Positions 42,613 to 55,100 are shown, counted from the stretch's first letter. The stretch: 64,000 bases of DNA from Escallonia rubra (GCA_033065855.1 JAVXUO010001522.1:52338-116337); one strand, 5' to 3'. Program-made: numbers and translations. Notes: generated from the sequence alone by a model not told the origin.

Positions 42613-45533
42613 GCGCCTTGTTGGATAAAGCCAACAAGTATATCCAGGCCGAAGAGTACTTAGAAACCCACAAAGGACAAGAGCAAGAAAAGAGAGCTCG
42701 AGAAAATAGTCCAAAAGGTGGACAGGGTTCTAAGCGTTCAAGAAGGGACGAAAGGCGCCCCAAAGAGATGTTCGACATGAATAATCTGACGCCATTGATT
42801 GCAAGACTATCACAGATTCTTCATGAGATAAAGGATAAAGAGATACTGGAAAGACCAGACATGATGAGATCGGCGCCCAGTCAGAGAGACAGGAATTTGT
42901 GGTGCCGTTACCACAACGACCATGGCCACACTACCGACAAGTGTGAATCGCTCAAGCGTGCTATAGAGGCTCTTATCAAACGCGGACACTTGCGAGGGTA
43001 TGTCGATCGAAGGAATGAAAAGAGGGAAGCCACTCCTTTAGCAGGAAGAGAAGAAGCGCAAGAAAATGGGGGAGTCATACATACTATCTCCGGAGGAATT
43101 GCTGCAGGAGGTTCTTCCGGACATGGACGAAAAGCTTACGCAAGAGAAGTCCTCACAACTATGGGGCCGTCAGTTAAGAAGCAGAAGATAGAACCGGCCC
43201 CAACAATATCCTTCTCTGATGATGATGTGGGAGACACGAGAACACCTCATGACGACCCCCTAGTTGTTACACTCCGGGTAGGGAACTTCGACATGAAGAG
43301 AATCCATGTAGACAATGGGAGCTCGGCGGAAGTACTTTTTTATGAAGCATTTCAAAAAATGAACATCCCATCCGACCGCTTACGGAAGATAGATACGCCC
43401 CTATACGGTTTTTCTAACCATCCTGTTGCCTGCGAAGGAATTATTACATTACCCGTAACCGTGGGTGCCCCTTCGACTCAAGCTAAGCTGATGTTAGACT
43501 TCGTGGTGGTACGCATTCCCTCGGCCTATAATGCAATCTTGGGGCGAGCAACGTTAAACCAATTAAAGGCGGTGGTGTCAACATACCACATGAAGATGAA
43601 ATTCCCCACGGAGAATGGAGTTGGGGAAGTAAAGGGAGACCAGGTGGTGGCTCGGCAGTGCTGCATGGCATCATGCCGAAGCAAATCCAAAGAAACCCTC
43701 ATGATAGAGGATTTGAGGGATGAGACCAAAGTTGAGAGAGGCAAGCCCGTTGAAGACCTCATTCATATCGAATTATATCCGGGAAACCAAGAGAAGACAG
43801 TAAGGGTGGGTACCGGTCTGTCAGACAACCTCAAGCTCAAGCTTGTGGATTTATTAAGGGGCTACTCAGATATCTTTGCCTGGACGGCACCCGATATGCC
43901 TGGGATTGATCCCGAAGTGATCACCCATAAATTGAATGTTGACCCCCTCAAGAAGCCGGTCAAGCAAAAGAAGAGGACATTCGCTCTTGAAAGACAAGTG
44001 AAAATCAAAGAAGAAGTTGACAAGTTATTGGCAGCAGGATTCATTGAGGAGATATCGTATCCTGATTGGGTCGCCAATGTCGTGATGGTACCCAAGTCGA
44101 GCGACCGTTGGAGGATATGCATCGACTTGACTGACCTCAACAAGGCTTGCCCAAAAGACAGCTATCCGCTACCTCGAATTGACATTTTGATTGATGCAAC
44201 TTCGGGTCATGAGCTATTAAGTTTCATGGATACGTATTCTGGGTACAACCAGATAAAAATGTGCGTAGATGATATCCCCAAGACCTCCTTTATCACAGAA
44301 CGAGGATTATATTGTTATAAAGTCATGCCTTTCGGACTCAAGAATGCGGGGGCAACTTATCAGCGCCTCGTTAACATGATTTTCCACGACTCAATTGGGA
44401 GAAACATGGAGGTATACGTGGATGACATGCTGGTCAAGAGTGTGGAAGCCGAGGCTCATGTGGAAGACCTCAAGGAAACCTTCGACATCCTGAGAGCTTA
44501 TAACATGAAACTAAACCCGCTCAAGTGTGCGTTTGGCGTAGCATCAGGAAAGTTCTTAGGATTCGTGGTATCTCAACGAGGTATAGAAGCAAACCCAGAA
44601 AAGATAGACGCTATTCATGCCATGAAGTCGCCTCGGACAATCAAGCAGGTTCAGGAGCTTACGGGAAGAGTGGCGGCTTTGGGAAGGTTCATGTCCAAGT
44701 CAGCCGAAAAATGCCTCCCCTTTTTTAAGGCTATCAGGAAGGCGAAAGATATCGAGTGGACTGAAGAATGCCAGAGATCATTCGAAGAATTGAAGCAATA
44801 CCTGTCTTCCCCGCCGCTACTTACAAAACCGGTAACTGGTGAAGATTTGTTCTTATACCTATCGGTTAGCGAAGTAGCGGTAAGCACGCTTTTAATCCGA
44901 GAAGAAGAAGGCAAACAAAGACCTGTTTATTACATGAGCAAGGTCTTACAGGACGTGGAAACAAGGTACCCCCGAATAGACAAAGTGGCCCTAGCCCTTG
45001 TCACATCGGCGAGGAAATTGAGACCATACTTCCAGTCGCACACCATCGTTGTGTTGACTGATCAACCATTGGGTAAAGTTCTCCAAAATCCTGATGCGTC
45101 GGGGAGATTGGTAAACTGGTCGGTGGAACTGGGCGAGTTTGATATTCGGTATCAACCCCGTACAGCAATTAAGGCTCAAGCCTTATCAGATTTTGTTGTT
45201 GAGTGCACAATACCGGAGAACCCCCCGCAGTTGATTCTTTCAGAAGTTTCGGATCCTTGGCTCCTTTATGTTGACGGCTCTTCCAAGGTAGGAAGTAGCG
45301 GAGCCGGGCTTATACTTATTAGCCCTGAAAAGTTTATGATTGAGTACGCCCTCCGCTTCAATTTCCAGGTATCAAACAATGAAGCTGAGTACGAGGCGCT
45401 CCTAGCAGGAATAAGGTTGGCACACTCTCTCAAAGTTGACTCTCTTTCCGTCCATAGCGATTCTCAATTAGTTGTGAATCATATTTTGGGAGAATATGGG
45501 GCGAAAGATGATAGAATGGCCCAGTACCTCTAA
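42609..45533 (+). pseudogene. pol: gag end, protease, reverse transcriptase and RNase H region
   Basis: 974 codons. Near residue 98 is a CX3HX4HX4C-like knuckle (WCRYHNDHGHTTDKC); near 233 the aspartic protease site DNGSSAEVLF. The reverse transcriptase spans about 460-640, with LNKACPKDSYPLPRID, YSGYNQIKM, FGLKNAGATYQ and the catalytic YVDDMLVKS near 602. A first RNase H region lies at about 750-860. A second, archaeal-type RNase H starts with LLYVDGSSK near 882 and contains NNEAEYEAL and HSDSQLVVN. The frame ends at TAA (45531-45533) inside this second domain, and the same frame continues past it. Long stretches are intact, so the break is recent. Confidence 0.85.
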
Positions 45534-45536
45534 GCC

Positions 45537-46970
45537 GTGAAAACAGAAGCTTCGGAGTTCAAAAATTTCGCCATCCGCCACATACCGCGAGACCAAAATG
45601 CCCAAGCAGACTCACTATCAAGACTCACTTCGGAGGACATTTCGGAGTTAAACCGGGCAGTATACATTGAGTTCCTCCAAGAAAGAAGTATCCAGCTCTC
45701 AAAGGAGGTGGATGTAATAGAACATGAACCTTGCTGGATGGACCCAATTATTCAGTACCTCGTCTCGGGAGTGTTACCGTCAGAGAAAAGCGAAGCGTGC
45801 AATTTACGTGCTAAAGCTGCTCGGTTCGCCCTTGTAGATGGGATGCTATATAAGAAGTCTTTTAGCCTGCCATACCTAAAGTGTCTGAGCCCTAGAGAGG
45901 CAGACTATGCGTTACAGGAGGTCCATGAAGGGATTTGCGGACAACACTTGGGGGGAAGAAACCTGGCACACAAAATCTTGCGGCAAGGTTATTATTGGCC
46001 AGGTATGCAGAGAGAGGCGATCAAGTTCACAAAAAGATGTGACCGCTGTCAAAAATTTGCCCCGCTCACGCACACTCCGGCGGCACCCCTTAGTATCTTG
46101 ACTTCCCCAATTCCGTTTGCAATGTGGGGAATGGATATTTTGGGTCCATTTCCGATAGCTACCGGGCAAAGGCGTTTTGTGATAGTCGCCATCGACTACT
46201 TCATAAAATGGACTGAGGCTGAATCATTGGCCACCATAATGGCATCGAAATGCGAAGAGTTCTTCTGGAAGAACGTTGTCTGCCGCTTTGGGGTTCCAAA
46301 GATCCTGATCACAGATAATGGGAAGCAATTCGACAATTCAAACTTTCGAAAGTTTTGTGAAGGTCTCTCTATTGATCTCCGTTTTACCTCGGTCGCTCAT
46401 CCCCAATCTAATGGACAGACAGAGAACATGAATCGCTCAATCCTTCAAGGGTTGAAAAGAAAGCTGGACGATGCGAAGGGGGCATGGGTTGATGAGCTTC
46501 CTAAGGTACTTTGGGCATACCGCACAACACCCCATTCTGTGACAGGCGAGACACCATTTCTCCTATCTTTCGGTACAGAGGCGCTGCTACCCGTAGAAGT
46601 GGGCCTCCCCACGGTTCGAGTGTTGTAATTTTCGGAGGCAGAAAACAAAGAGAATCTCAGAGGGAATCTGGATCTATTAGATGATGTACGGGCTCAAGCC
46701 TTAGATCGGATGATTTCAACAAAACAACGAGTTGCACGATTCTACAACCGAAAGGTCCGAATGAGGATATTTAGAGCCGGCGATCTAGTCCTCAGAAAAT
46801 TGGAAGTTTCAAACCCTAAGGCAGCTGTGGGGAAGTTGTCGCCAAATTGGGAAGGACCTTACAAGATATCGAAGGTGCATAGGCCAGGCGCCTATTCACT
46901 GGAAACAATTTCAGGAGAGGAGATCCCGCGAACATGGAATGCTGACAACTTGAGGAAATACTACCAGTAG
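45537..46970 (+). pseudogene. pol: Integrase region of pol, interrupted
   Basis: In frame with the preceding ORF after its TAA. It begins with the end of the second RNase H (IPRDQNAQADSLSRL). The integrase zinc finger is H-x-H ... CDRC (HEGICGQHLGG then FTKRCDRCQKF). The catalytic triad is visible as GMDILGPF, TDNGKQF and the Glu of NGQTENMNR. A second in-frame TAA at 46626-46628 interrupts the C-terminal region. The same frame resumes and ends naturally at 46970 after GPYKISKVHRPGAYSLE, the usual end of Tat integrases. Active-site residues are intact although the frame is not. Confidence 0.85.
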
Positions 46971-47838
46971 AATCTTAAGGAAAAGCGAAGACGTTTTCTT
47001 TATTTGTTTTGGGGGGAAAGTAGCATAGAGCATAGTTGGAGAGTTGAGATGAAGTTTTTCCGTTATAATAAAATTCAACTGCAGTTTGAAGTATTTCGTT
47101 TCGTCTACCCAATATTAACATCTTTATTATTGTGTGAAAGAGGTATTGCTTACATTAGCATATCGATCATTAGTTAATTCGGTTGACGATATTCGTGTTC
47201 CCAAGAACGACAATATCCGAACAGACTGTCCGAACAGATTGCTCGATTAAGTGAAACAACGAATGTTGCTCAAGCAAAGTATCACCCAATGTGATAGGGT
47301 AAGACACAAGTCTTACCTAACACGGTCTAGCTATAGTTCTAGCCCGAGAAACGGTAAAACCATGTGGGAGATCGTCGCCCTACCCTGTTTTGTTAATTCG
47401 AAACATGGCCAAGCGTGAGTGCGAGGCTTCTTTGCCAGCCCTTAGCTGACGATAAGGGTTCGCGTCAAAGTAAAAACACAATATCACCCAATGTGATAGG
47501 GTAAGACACAAGTCTTACCTAACACGGTCTAGACTTAGTTCTAGCCCGAGAAACGGCAAAACCATGTGAGAGATCGTCGCCTCACCCTGTTTTGTTAATT
47601 CGAAACGTGACCGAACGCAATTGCGAGGTTTCTTTGCCAGCTCTTAGCTGACGATAAGGGTTCGCGTCAAAGTAAAAATAAAGCAAAAGGCGAAAGATTC
47701 AAAACAGGAATGCAAGAACAAAACCCCTCAAGGGGTAAACAGAAATGTTTCCATGTGCAAGCCTCTGAGGCAATAATAGTACTAAGGGAACATCAAAAGG
47801 GAACTACAAAACGGACAGAAGAATAATCATAAATTGCC
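46971..47838. other. Retrotransposon spacer between pol and antisense gene
   Basis: Non-coding. It includes the 202-bp tandem repeat at 47280-47683 and would be the 3' flank of the antisense gene. Confidence 0.7.
47280..47683. repeat. 202-bp tandem repeat, two copies
   Basis: TATCACCCAATGTGATAGGG opens copies at 47280 and 47482; both run through GCTGACGATAAGGGTTCGCG, with about 15 differences. Each contains the short inverted motif GGTAAGAC ... GTCTTACC, a possible hairpin. Confidence 0.9.
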
Positions 47839-49839
47839 CTAAGACGCAGGTGCATCCCCTGATCGGACACTTTTCTCCCCAGGAGAAATAGCATCTCCAG
47901 CTTCAGTAGGTGCAGCAGTTTCACCCGATGGCGAGTTAAAACTGGGCACCACAATGTCTTCCAAGAAAAGGCTCGGATATTTGGCCACCGTTAACTCCTT
48001 GGCCTTCTGGAACCCCTCTTGAAAGATGGAAAGCCCATCTTCTGTCCGCTTCCGGAGCCATTCATCCCCAGCAGTACCATCAAGGAAGGCATGAATTGCC
48101 TTATTCCCAACCTCGGCCTTTTCATGCCTTAGTTTCTCACATCTTCTTTCAAGACGACCGAGTTTTGTAAGCAGATCAGCATTCTCAGTCTTGAGGTTCT
48201 TAACCTCCTTGTCTAGTTTGTCAGCCTTGCCTTCAGCTGCTCTCTTGTCAGTTTCGGCGTTGCGAGCCACATCCATCGCCATGGCGAACCTGTCCTGCAT
48301 TTGGCTGCTATAGCAGTAAGCCTGAAAATAAGAGAGAGATGAAGACGAATTATGTGTCAGAAAGATGGGGAGAGTTTAAGTAACAACTCAATAAAACTAG
48401 GGAGTAAAGAAAGTATTATTACGTTGTAAGCAGCTTGGACGTGTGCCATAGCAAAGGCCTCATGAGGCTGGTTTTCCAAGATAAGTTTATCACTTGGCAA
48501 CACCCCATGAGCTAAGTGTTGAGCGGAGACGTGCGAGTGGGGCATTCCCGAATCCCCTCTCTTAATGGTCCATCGGGGACGAAAGATTGGATCCTTGTCG
48601 ATGGGAATATCCTCAACCATAAGCGTAGGCATTGGTGGAATAGGAGCGCGAAGCCGTTTCACAATAGGAGAAGAACCTTCCCCCGTGCTCTCCTTCCTTT
48701 TCCCCTTCGAAGCCTTTTGCAGCAATCCCATAAAGTCACATTTGGCAGCATCTCCTTTGCCAGCCATTTCTGTAACAAAACAAAAGAAACCGAATTAGAT
48801 AACTTGTTCATAAAAAGAAAGGACAGAAATATATAAACATGGCTCCAGACTCTACCTAGACTTGGAGTACTAGAAGTTGATGTTCCTATCGTCTGTTCTC
48901 GAGTCTTAGACTTCGAAACAATTCGAGGTTCTAAAACAGGAGTTGGAGGAACAAGCATAGTGGGGGCAGGAGGAATGAGCCCCGCATGCTGCATCTCTTG
49001 ATCTGTAAGGGGTTCATCAATATTGAGAACACCCCTCCTCTTTATGTGATCAAACAGTTTCTTTGTCATATCATTGGGAGCCAGAAAACCCTTCTTTTCG
49101 TAATCTTTACAGAAACCGTTCCACCTTCTTGGGAACTCCCATTTGCCGCTTGGCCGCTGAATGAAGAAGTATCGAGAGTGCCAACCTTTGTTAGATTTGG
49201 GACCCCCCTTTATCACTCTGATCCGATTATGAATATAATACCAGCCAACGCATTTGGCCACATTCTTTATAAAGCATACCTCAAGGTATAACCGCATGAA
49301 GTCATGGACCGTCACTGGATACCCTGAGGTCTGCACAAGGTAAATCAAGCCAACTAGCTTCCTCCACCCGTTGGGCACAAGTTGCCCTGGCGCCATTTTA
49401 TAGTGGTTGAAAAAGGCGACGACAAAGGGGTGCATTGGTATTCTATAGCCAGACTTAATCTGGCCTTCGTAGACACTGGTTTCCAAGTCCGTACCATAAT
49501 TGGCAGGCTCTTGGAGTGCAGGAACCTGAGCAGAGAAAGGAGGAGGCAAAGGATATTCTTCCAAAAGAGAGACTATGCTTTCTTTTGACATCTTGTTCCT
49601 CTTCTCATCTGGGCGAACCAAGTGTCTTCATCGAACTTATCTTCAGCTTCATCTTTGATTTCCCCTAGAGCATCATCGATATGGGGAAACGAAGTGCTGG
49701 TTTGGGGAGCAGAAGTTCCTACTTGACTGTTATGAGTCGAAGTACCTACTTGTGAGGATCTACTTTCGGAATCACTTTCTAAATTTTCTGTTGAACTACT
49801 CGAAGGTGACGAAGAACTACTTGAAGTTGATGAAGACAT
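47839..49839 (-). CDS. Antisense three-exon gene of the Tat retrotransposon (putative gypsy-type transposon domain)
   Basis: Read on the minus strand, opposite to gag-pol. Exon 1 is 49839-48856, exon 2 48769-48424, exon 3 48321-47839. The two introns (86 and 101 bp) have GT-AG ends, and both joints keep the frame (phase 1, then 0). Exon 1 opens with a Ser-rich start, then has the 'putative gypsy type transposon' pattern (RIPMHPFVVAFFNHYKMAP, GQLVPNGWRKLVG, GWYYIHNR, GKWEFPRRW). Exon 3 is a Lys/Glu-rich coiled coil. A one-base frame change lies in exon 1 between about 49573 and 49621, where the first 88-codon frame (to 49573) overlaps the main frame, so this copy is probably defective. Its role is unknown; antisense ORFs are known in Tat relatives such as Grande and Retand. 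Confidence 0.75.
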
Positions 49840-50110
49840 ATTCTAAACAGACTCTACGATATTCAGAGCTACTTAAGGGATATAAATATGTGCCGAGCAG
49901 GAAAATGAGATGAAAAACTTACTTGTCAAAGTGAGCCGAACAGAGATAGAGTGAGTAGCAGGGGGCAAATGAGGAGAGGAGCTCCTAATGTATATAAATA
50001 GGAGTTGGAGTAACTGCCCTTGTAAAGGCGGCAACATTTAATTCACGTCTGGCGCGTTTCCCGGAGTATTTAAATTTGAAATTTGAATTTAAACCGTCAC
50101 AATTTTGATG
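49840..50110. promoter_or_regulatory. Probable promoter region of the antisense gene
   Basis: AT-rich DNA upstream of the antisense start, with TATA-like stretches GATATAAATATG (about 49879) and TGTATATAAATAGG (about 49990). These are nearly symmetrical, so the driven strand cannot be told. Confidence 0.35.
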
Positions 50111-50154
50111 GCTAAAGGACCGTTACAACCGTTTCGATTCCAGCCACGTGGCAA

Positions 50155-51040
50155 TGCCCGAGCATAATGCCACGTGGCAAAGCCCGAGCAGGGTTCCCGT
50201 GTAGGGTGCCCGAGCAGGGTGCCCGTGCAGGGTGCCCGAGCAGCGTACCCGAGCAGCGTGCCCGAGCAGCGTACCCGAGCAGCGTGCCCGAGCAGATGCC
50301 CGTGCATGGTTTCGAAGCAAGTTTCTCGAACAGAGTGTTCATGCAGCTTACCCGAGCAGAATGCCCGTTCAGCGTGCCCGAGCAGATTGCCCGTGCAGCA
50401 TGTCCGAGCAACGTGCCCGAGCAGAGTGCCCGAGCAGAATGCCCGAGCAGAGTGTCCATGCACAGCAGGCCGGCCAGACCATGATGATTAACCCCAGGTC
50501 TCCCGAGCAGGATGCCCGACCAGGATTGCCGACTAGGAAGCCAGGATGCGAGACCAGAATCCCCGACCAGGATGCCCGAGCAGGCATCCCGACCAAGATA
50601 GCCGACCAGGATGGCCGAGCATGTCTCCCGACTAGGGTGCCCGACCAGGATGGCCGACCAGGATGCCCGAGCAGGCCTCCAGACCAGGTTGCCCGAGTAG
50701 GATGCCCGACCAGGCTTCCCGAACAGGATGCCCGACCAGGCTTCCCGACCAGGATTGCCGACCAGGTTTCCGGACCTGGAAGCCAGGATGCGAGACGAGA
50801 ATTCCCGACCAGGATGCCCGACCAGGATGGCCGAGCAGGCCTCCCGACCAGGGTGCCCAACCAGGATGCCCGAGCAGGCCTCCCGACCAGGTTGCCCGAG
50901 CAGGATGCCCAACCAGGCTTCCCGAGCAGGAAGCCCGACCAGGATTCCCGAGCAGGATGCCCGACCAGGCTTCCCGAGTTGAATGCCCGACCAGAATGTT
51001 CAATCAGAATGTCCGAGTCGAACGTCCGAACATGATTTTA
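50155..51040. repeat. 15-bp-based minisatellite (GCCCGAGCAG / GCCCGACCAG)
   Basis: About 60 imperfect copies of a 15-bp unit. Variants of GTGCCCGAGCAGCGT dominate to about 50470 and GATGCCCGACCAGGA after it. Because the unit is a multiple of three and rarely contains stops, long open frames run on both strands; these are not genes. Such arrays are common before the 3' LTR of Tat elements. Confidence 0.95.
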
Positions 51041-51090
51041 GTCGATTTTCTACATTAGATGCCTTTAACTGTTCACTTGAGGGAACGGTC

Positions 51091-51107
51091 AAAGACAGGG
51101 GGCATTA
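51091..51107 (+). promoter_or_regulatory. Polypurine tract
   Basis: AAAGACAGGGGGCA directly upstream of the 3' LTR, where plus-strand DNA synthesis of LTR elements is primed. Confidence 0.75.
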
Positions 51108-51526
51108 TGATATGGTTAAATATATCCACCCAACCGACTAATGACACGTGGCATGTTTGACTTTGAGTGGACTAACAAACCTATAACGGGATAGAACCTA
51201 AGAGAGGTAATAGAAGCCGTTAAGGACTCAAGTGCTAAAGGAAGAGTCCTAATATAACACTTCTACAAGAAGATTAGGCAGAAGAGAGTTCTAAAGAAGA
51301 AAGGAGTCTAGAGCTCACCTATATATTGGGCAGATCTTCAGGTACACAGACGGACACACACAGGCACTCAGTGCATTTTCTGCTATTCAGATTCTACTCT
51401 AGTAGCGACGTTCTGACTTTAGCATCGGAGCCGCCTCCACCGGAACATCCCCGGTGGTCACTCTGTGCTTCTATTTTGCAGGCTCATTTCCTAGCTGTGG
51501 TCCCGATCAAGATTTAAGCAGTAACA
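51108..51526 (+). repeat. 3' LTR
   Basis: 419 bp, five differences from the 5' LTR. Its TATA-like CTATATATT lies at 51319-51327 and points toward the kinase gene, whose ATG is about 0.8 kb downstream. Confidence 0.95.
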
Positions 51527-51531
51527 ACGCC

Positions 51532-52127
51532 TTATAACGTATTCTTTACGAGTTAATATGACAAAATTTCTCAATATACCAACGCATTAATTATGACTAA
51601 ACTTTGTTTCTTTTTCCTTCAACGCAATAAAACGCAAACAAATTCTCTCCATCTGTGACTTCCTTTCTATTCCAAGGAGAGATTGACATCCCTGGAACAC
51701 ATATTATCAATATCTGATCCCTGGAATTTAAATCTGAAGAACCCCAAAAATTACCAAGAAAGCTCAATTTATTGTGCTCAAAATTGCAAATCCAGCTGCT
51801 CATCAATATTATCCACTTAAAAGAAAAAAGGGGTCCTCCGGGGTGGTGGTGTGGGGGCGGCCAATTTTTGACATTTAACCAGAATAACACACAACAAGGG
51901 TCACACCATACAATAAATTCTCCCCTTTCTAAGTATAGTAGTATAATAGGGCGACTTTGGTGGGCTGAGCTTGAATGAAAAGCACCCTAAAGCAAACCGC
52001 GCGACCGTTAAAGCTTAGCTATAAGTTTAATAACACCCTTTATATACATGCCTTTCCTCCTTCCCATTTCCCAATGACGTGAATTACCGGCGCCGGAATC
52101 TGACCCAGTAAAGAATTCCCGCCAGAA
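51532..52127 (+). promoter_or_regulatory. Promoter and 5' UTR of the USP-kinase gene
   Basis: AT-rich upstream DNA ends in TTTATATAC at 52039-52047, a TATA box 81-89 bp before the ATG, followed by the pyrimidine-rich CCTTTCCTCCTTCCC, typical of plant start sites. Transcription probably begins around 52070-52080. The LTR element inserted about 510 bp upstream of this TATA box. Confidence 0.65.
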
Positions 52128-55100
52128 ATGACCCAAATTGGCCTCGCCGGAGTTGACAGGCAGCCGGAGATCCCCGCCGGTCGGACGGTGGTGGTGGGAG
52201 TGAAGTTGGACTCCCAGAGCAGGGAGCTGCTCACTTGGGCTCTTGTGAAAGTGGCACAGCCTGGTGACGGTGTGATTGCTCTTCATGTTTTGAGCAGCAA
52301 CGGTAAAGTTTCTTGAGCGAGAAAGAAGGGGTTTGTTTTGCTTTTGATTTTCTTCTGGTGTGATTTGAATTTTGATTTCTTACGGTGGGTTTTGATTGGT
52401 TTTTATGTTCATTGAATAAAAATTCTTTCTTGGGTCAGCTTAAAGTTTTGATTTTTATGGTTGAATTTCCTGTGTTCTTGATTTTGTGATTGCTCTTCGC
52501 GTTACTTTGCGTGACTGTAATTTTGATTTTATGGGGTTCAATTTTACGCTTACTGAGTGATTTGGTGAAATGGGTGTGCAGAAATTGTGGATCGTGATGG
52601 GAAATCTTCTCTGCTCTCGCTTGTGAAAGCCTTCGACTCTGTTCTTGCTGTGTATGAAGGTTTTTGCAATTTGAAACAGGTATACATTTTCACGTACGTT
52701 TCTGCTTTCCCATTCCCCTCTTCTGGGCTTTCTTCCTCCATCTTTGTTTAATTATTGCACTATGTCTCGTTGCTGCGTGATATTATGTTCGTTAGCTTGG
52801 GAGTTCTTGGTTTGCATAATGATTAGAACTTTAATGACATGAGGTTTAGTGGAGACCTTGTCGGTGGATCTCGGCAGTCAAATCCTTTTTTGTTTTTTCA
52901 TTTTTTGGCTGTCGTCTTCTCGGTATCCTCTAATTGGCTGCTAAGAAACTTCGGGAGAAAAACAGAAAGTAAATCACTGGACTGTACGTCCCGCTGGTTT
53001 ACTCATCAAAAATGGAAAAAAATGGGCCAATTTAGCTGAGTTGCTTGAAGGGATCAACTAGTCCAAATGTAGTGGTACAATATACCTTGATATTATGTAC
53101 AGATCTTGACATTAAGGAGACCGGTTTGGGTGGAAATGTTACAGGTGGATCTCAAGCTCAAGATCTGTAGAGGCTCATCAATCCGAAAAATTCTGGTCCG
53201 GGAAGCGAAATCTTACTTAGCTACTGAGGTTATTGTAGGAACTGCTCCTAAGCATCATAAAATCCTCTCTTCAGCATCTGTTGCCAAGTACTGTGCAAAG
53301 AAGCTCACAAGGGACTGTTCAATTCTTGCTGTTAATAACGGCAAAATTGTGTATCATAGAAAAGCCTCTTCAGGATCTAATGTCAGAACACAAGGTAAGT
53401 TTCCTATAAATTTGTTGTATCTGGGTTATTAATATAGGATGAGCCTTGCGCAACAGTATGGTTGCTTGATTGTGATATCTAACTTCTCCACACTGCTTAA
53501 CGGCGAGAACCTCATGAACTGGCCGCATTCTTACTTTTTTTTAATGTTTTCTGCAGTGACTGAAAATCATCACCGGAATGGTTTACTAAGTGCAATTCAG
53601 CGATCATTGAGCAAGAATCAGAAAGTATTGAATGATGGCAATGAGGGGAAGCCCACAGCCATACATTATCAAGGTACAACTGGGAACTTGGAGCTGGCTT
53701 TGCTAAAAGCTGGTCCTGATTGTAGGGAGACTGTCCTGAAGCAAAATTGTTCCATCTGTTCTGATTCTGTCTTGCCTGAAAATACCTGTGCCAAGCATAT
53801 AGAGGAGTATTCTGAAAATGGCGATGAAGACAATTCCATGGCTATAGTGCCAGTACAGCAATTAGAAGCGGCATCTAGTTCTATATCTCTATTGATTAGA
53901 GAATTGCCTGAACTTAGACCTGGTTGGCCACTTCTTCATAGAGCTATTTCATCAAACAAGTCATCAGGCCGGAAGATCTCTGTGGTTCAATGGGCCATGC
54001 GGCTGCCTAGTAGACCTTGTCTGTCAATTGCAAGTTCAGAGGAAACCCAAAGTAGTTATGATGCTGAAAATGATCAATCTTCTGAACTTGATGGGGAAAC
54101 TGGCGCCATTGTTCCTGTTGGTAATGAGAATGCGTATGCTCCATCTTCTCCAAGCAGCAGTTTAAGAAGCCTACCAAAGGAGTTGGAGGGTCTTCATGAA
54201 AAGTACTCAGCAACTTGTAGATTGTTTGAATACCAAGAACTTCTATCCGCCACGTTAAATTTCAAGCCTGGTTTGTTTCTACCACAACTTCATATCTGCA
54301 AATACCTTCTTCCAATGTATCTATATTAACTTCAATATATCCTTCTTATAAAATTTCAGAGAGTATGATTGGAAAAGGAGGCAGCAGTCAGGTTTATAGA
54401 GGTTGCCTTCCTGACGGCAAGGAACTCGCTGTTAAAATTTTAAAGACGTCTGAAGACGTACTGAATGAGTTTGTTTTGGAAATTGAAATCATTACTGCTT
54501 TACATCACAAAAACATCGTTTCACTTTTTGGATTCTGTTTCGAGGACAAAAATCTCCTCTTGGTTTATGATTTTCTATCAAGAGGAAGCCTTGAGGAGAA
54601 CCTTCATGGTATGTTATTACATGTTTATGTCTAATACTGAAGTCGTCTTCTTAGGTATGGCTTTGACGCTGTATGTGATATTTAACTAAGCAGGCAGTAA
54701 AAAGGATCCACTTGCATTTGGGTGGAGTGAGAGATATAAGGTGGCTGTGGGGGTAGCTGAGGCGCTAGATTATCTACACAGTGGAAGTGCTAAACCTGTA
54801 ATCCACAGGGATGTCAAATCATCTAATATACTGCTTTCTGATGATTTTGAGCCACAGGTGGTGTATTTGGATTCAATATACATTTTGTCTTTCGTATTTA
54901 CGTTGTTAATGCTCAATTGTTCTGGTTCATACTGTCAGCTCTCTGATTTTGGACTCGCTAAATGGGCGTCAACCACCTCATCACACATAACTTGCACTGA
55001 CGTTGCGGGCACCTTTGGGTTTGTAACTTTGCCTCCATTTTATTTCTTTTTTCGAAAAGAGATGATCTATGTTATCCACCACCCTGAGGTTGTAGTTGGT

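Larger units (their letters stand above)
40986..51526 (+). mobile_element. Full-length Ty3/gypsy LTR retrotransposon, Tat lineage (10.5 kb)
   Basis: It has two 419-bp LTRs starting TGATATGG and ending AGTAACA, flanked by the perfect 5-bp target duplication ACGCC (40981-40985 and 51527-51531). Directly after the 5' LTR is a primer-binding-like TTTTGGCGCC; a purine-rich tract (51091-51104) precedes the 3' LTR. The order gag, protease, RT, RNase H, second RNase H-like domain, integrase is that of the Tat clade, as is the extra antisense gene between integrase and 3' LTR. The LTRs differ at five positions, so the insertion is young, yet the plus-strand coding frame is broken three times. Confidence 0.95.

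Noticed and set aside
50112..51058. Long open frames (up to 267 codons) on both strands
   Set aside because: They follow from a 15-bp tandem repeat without stops. Overlapping frames on both strands with the same repeat cannot all be genes.
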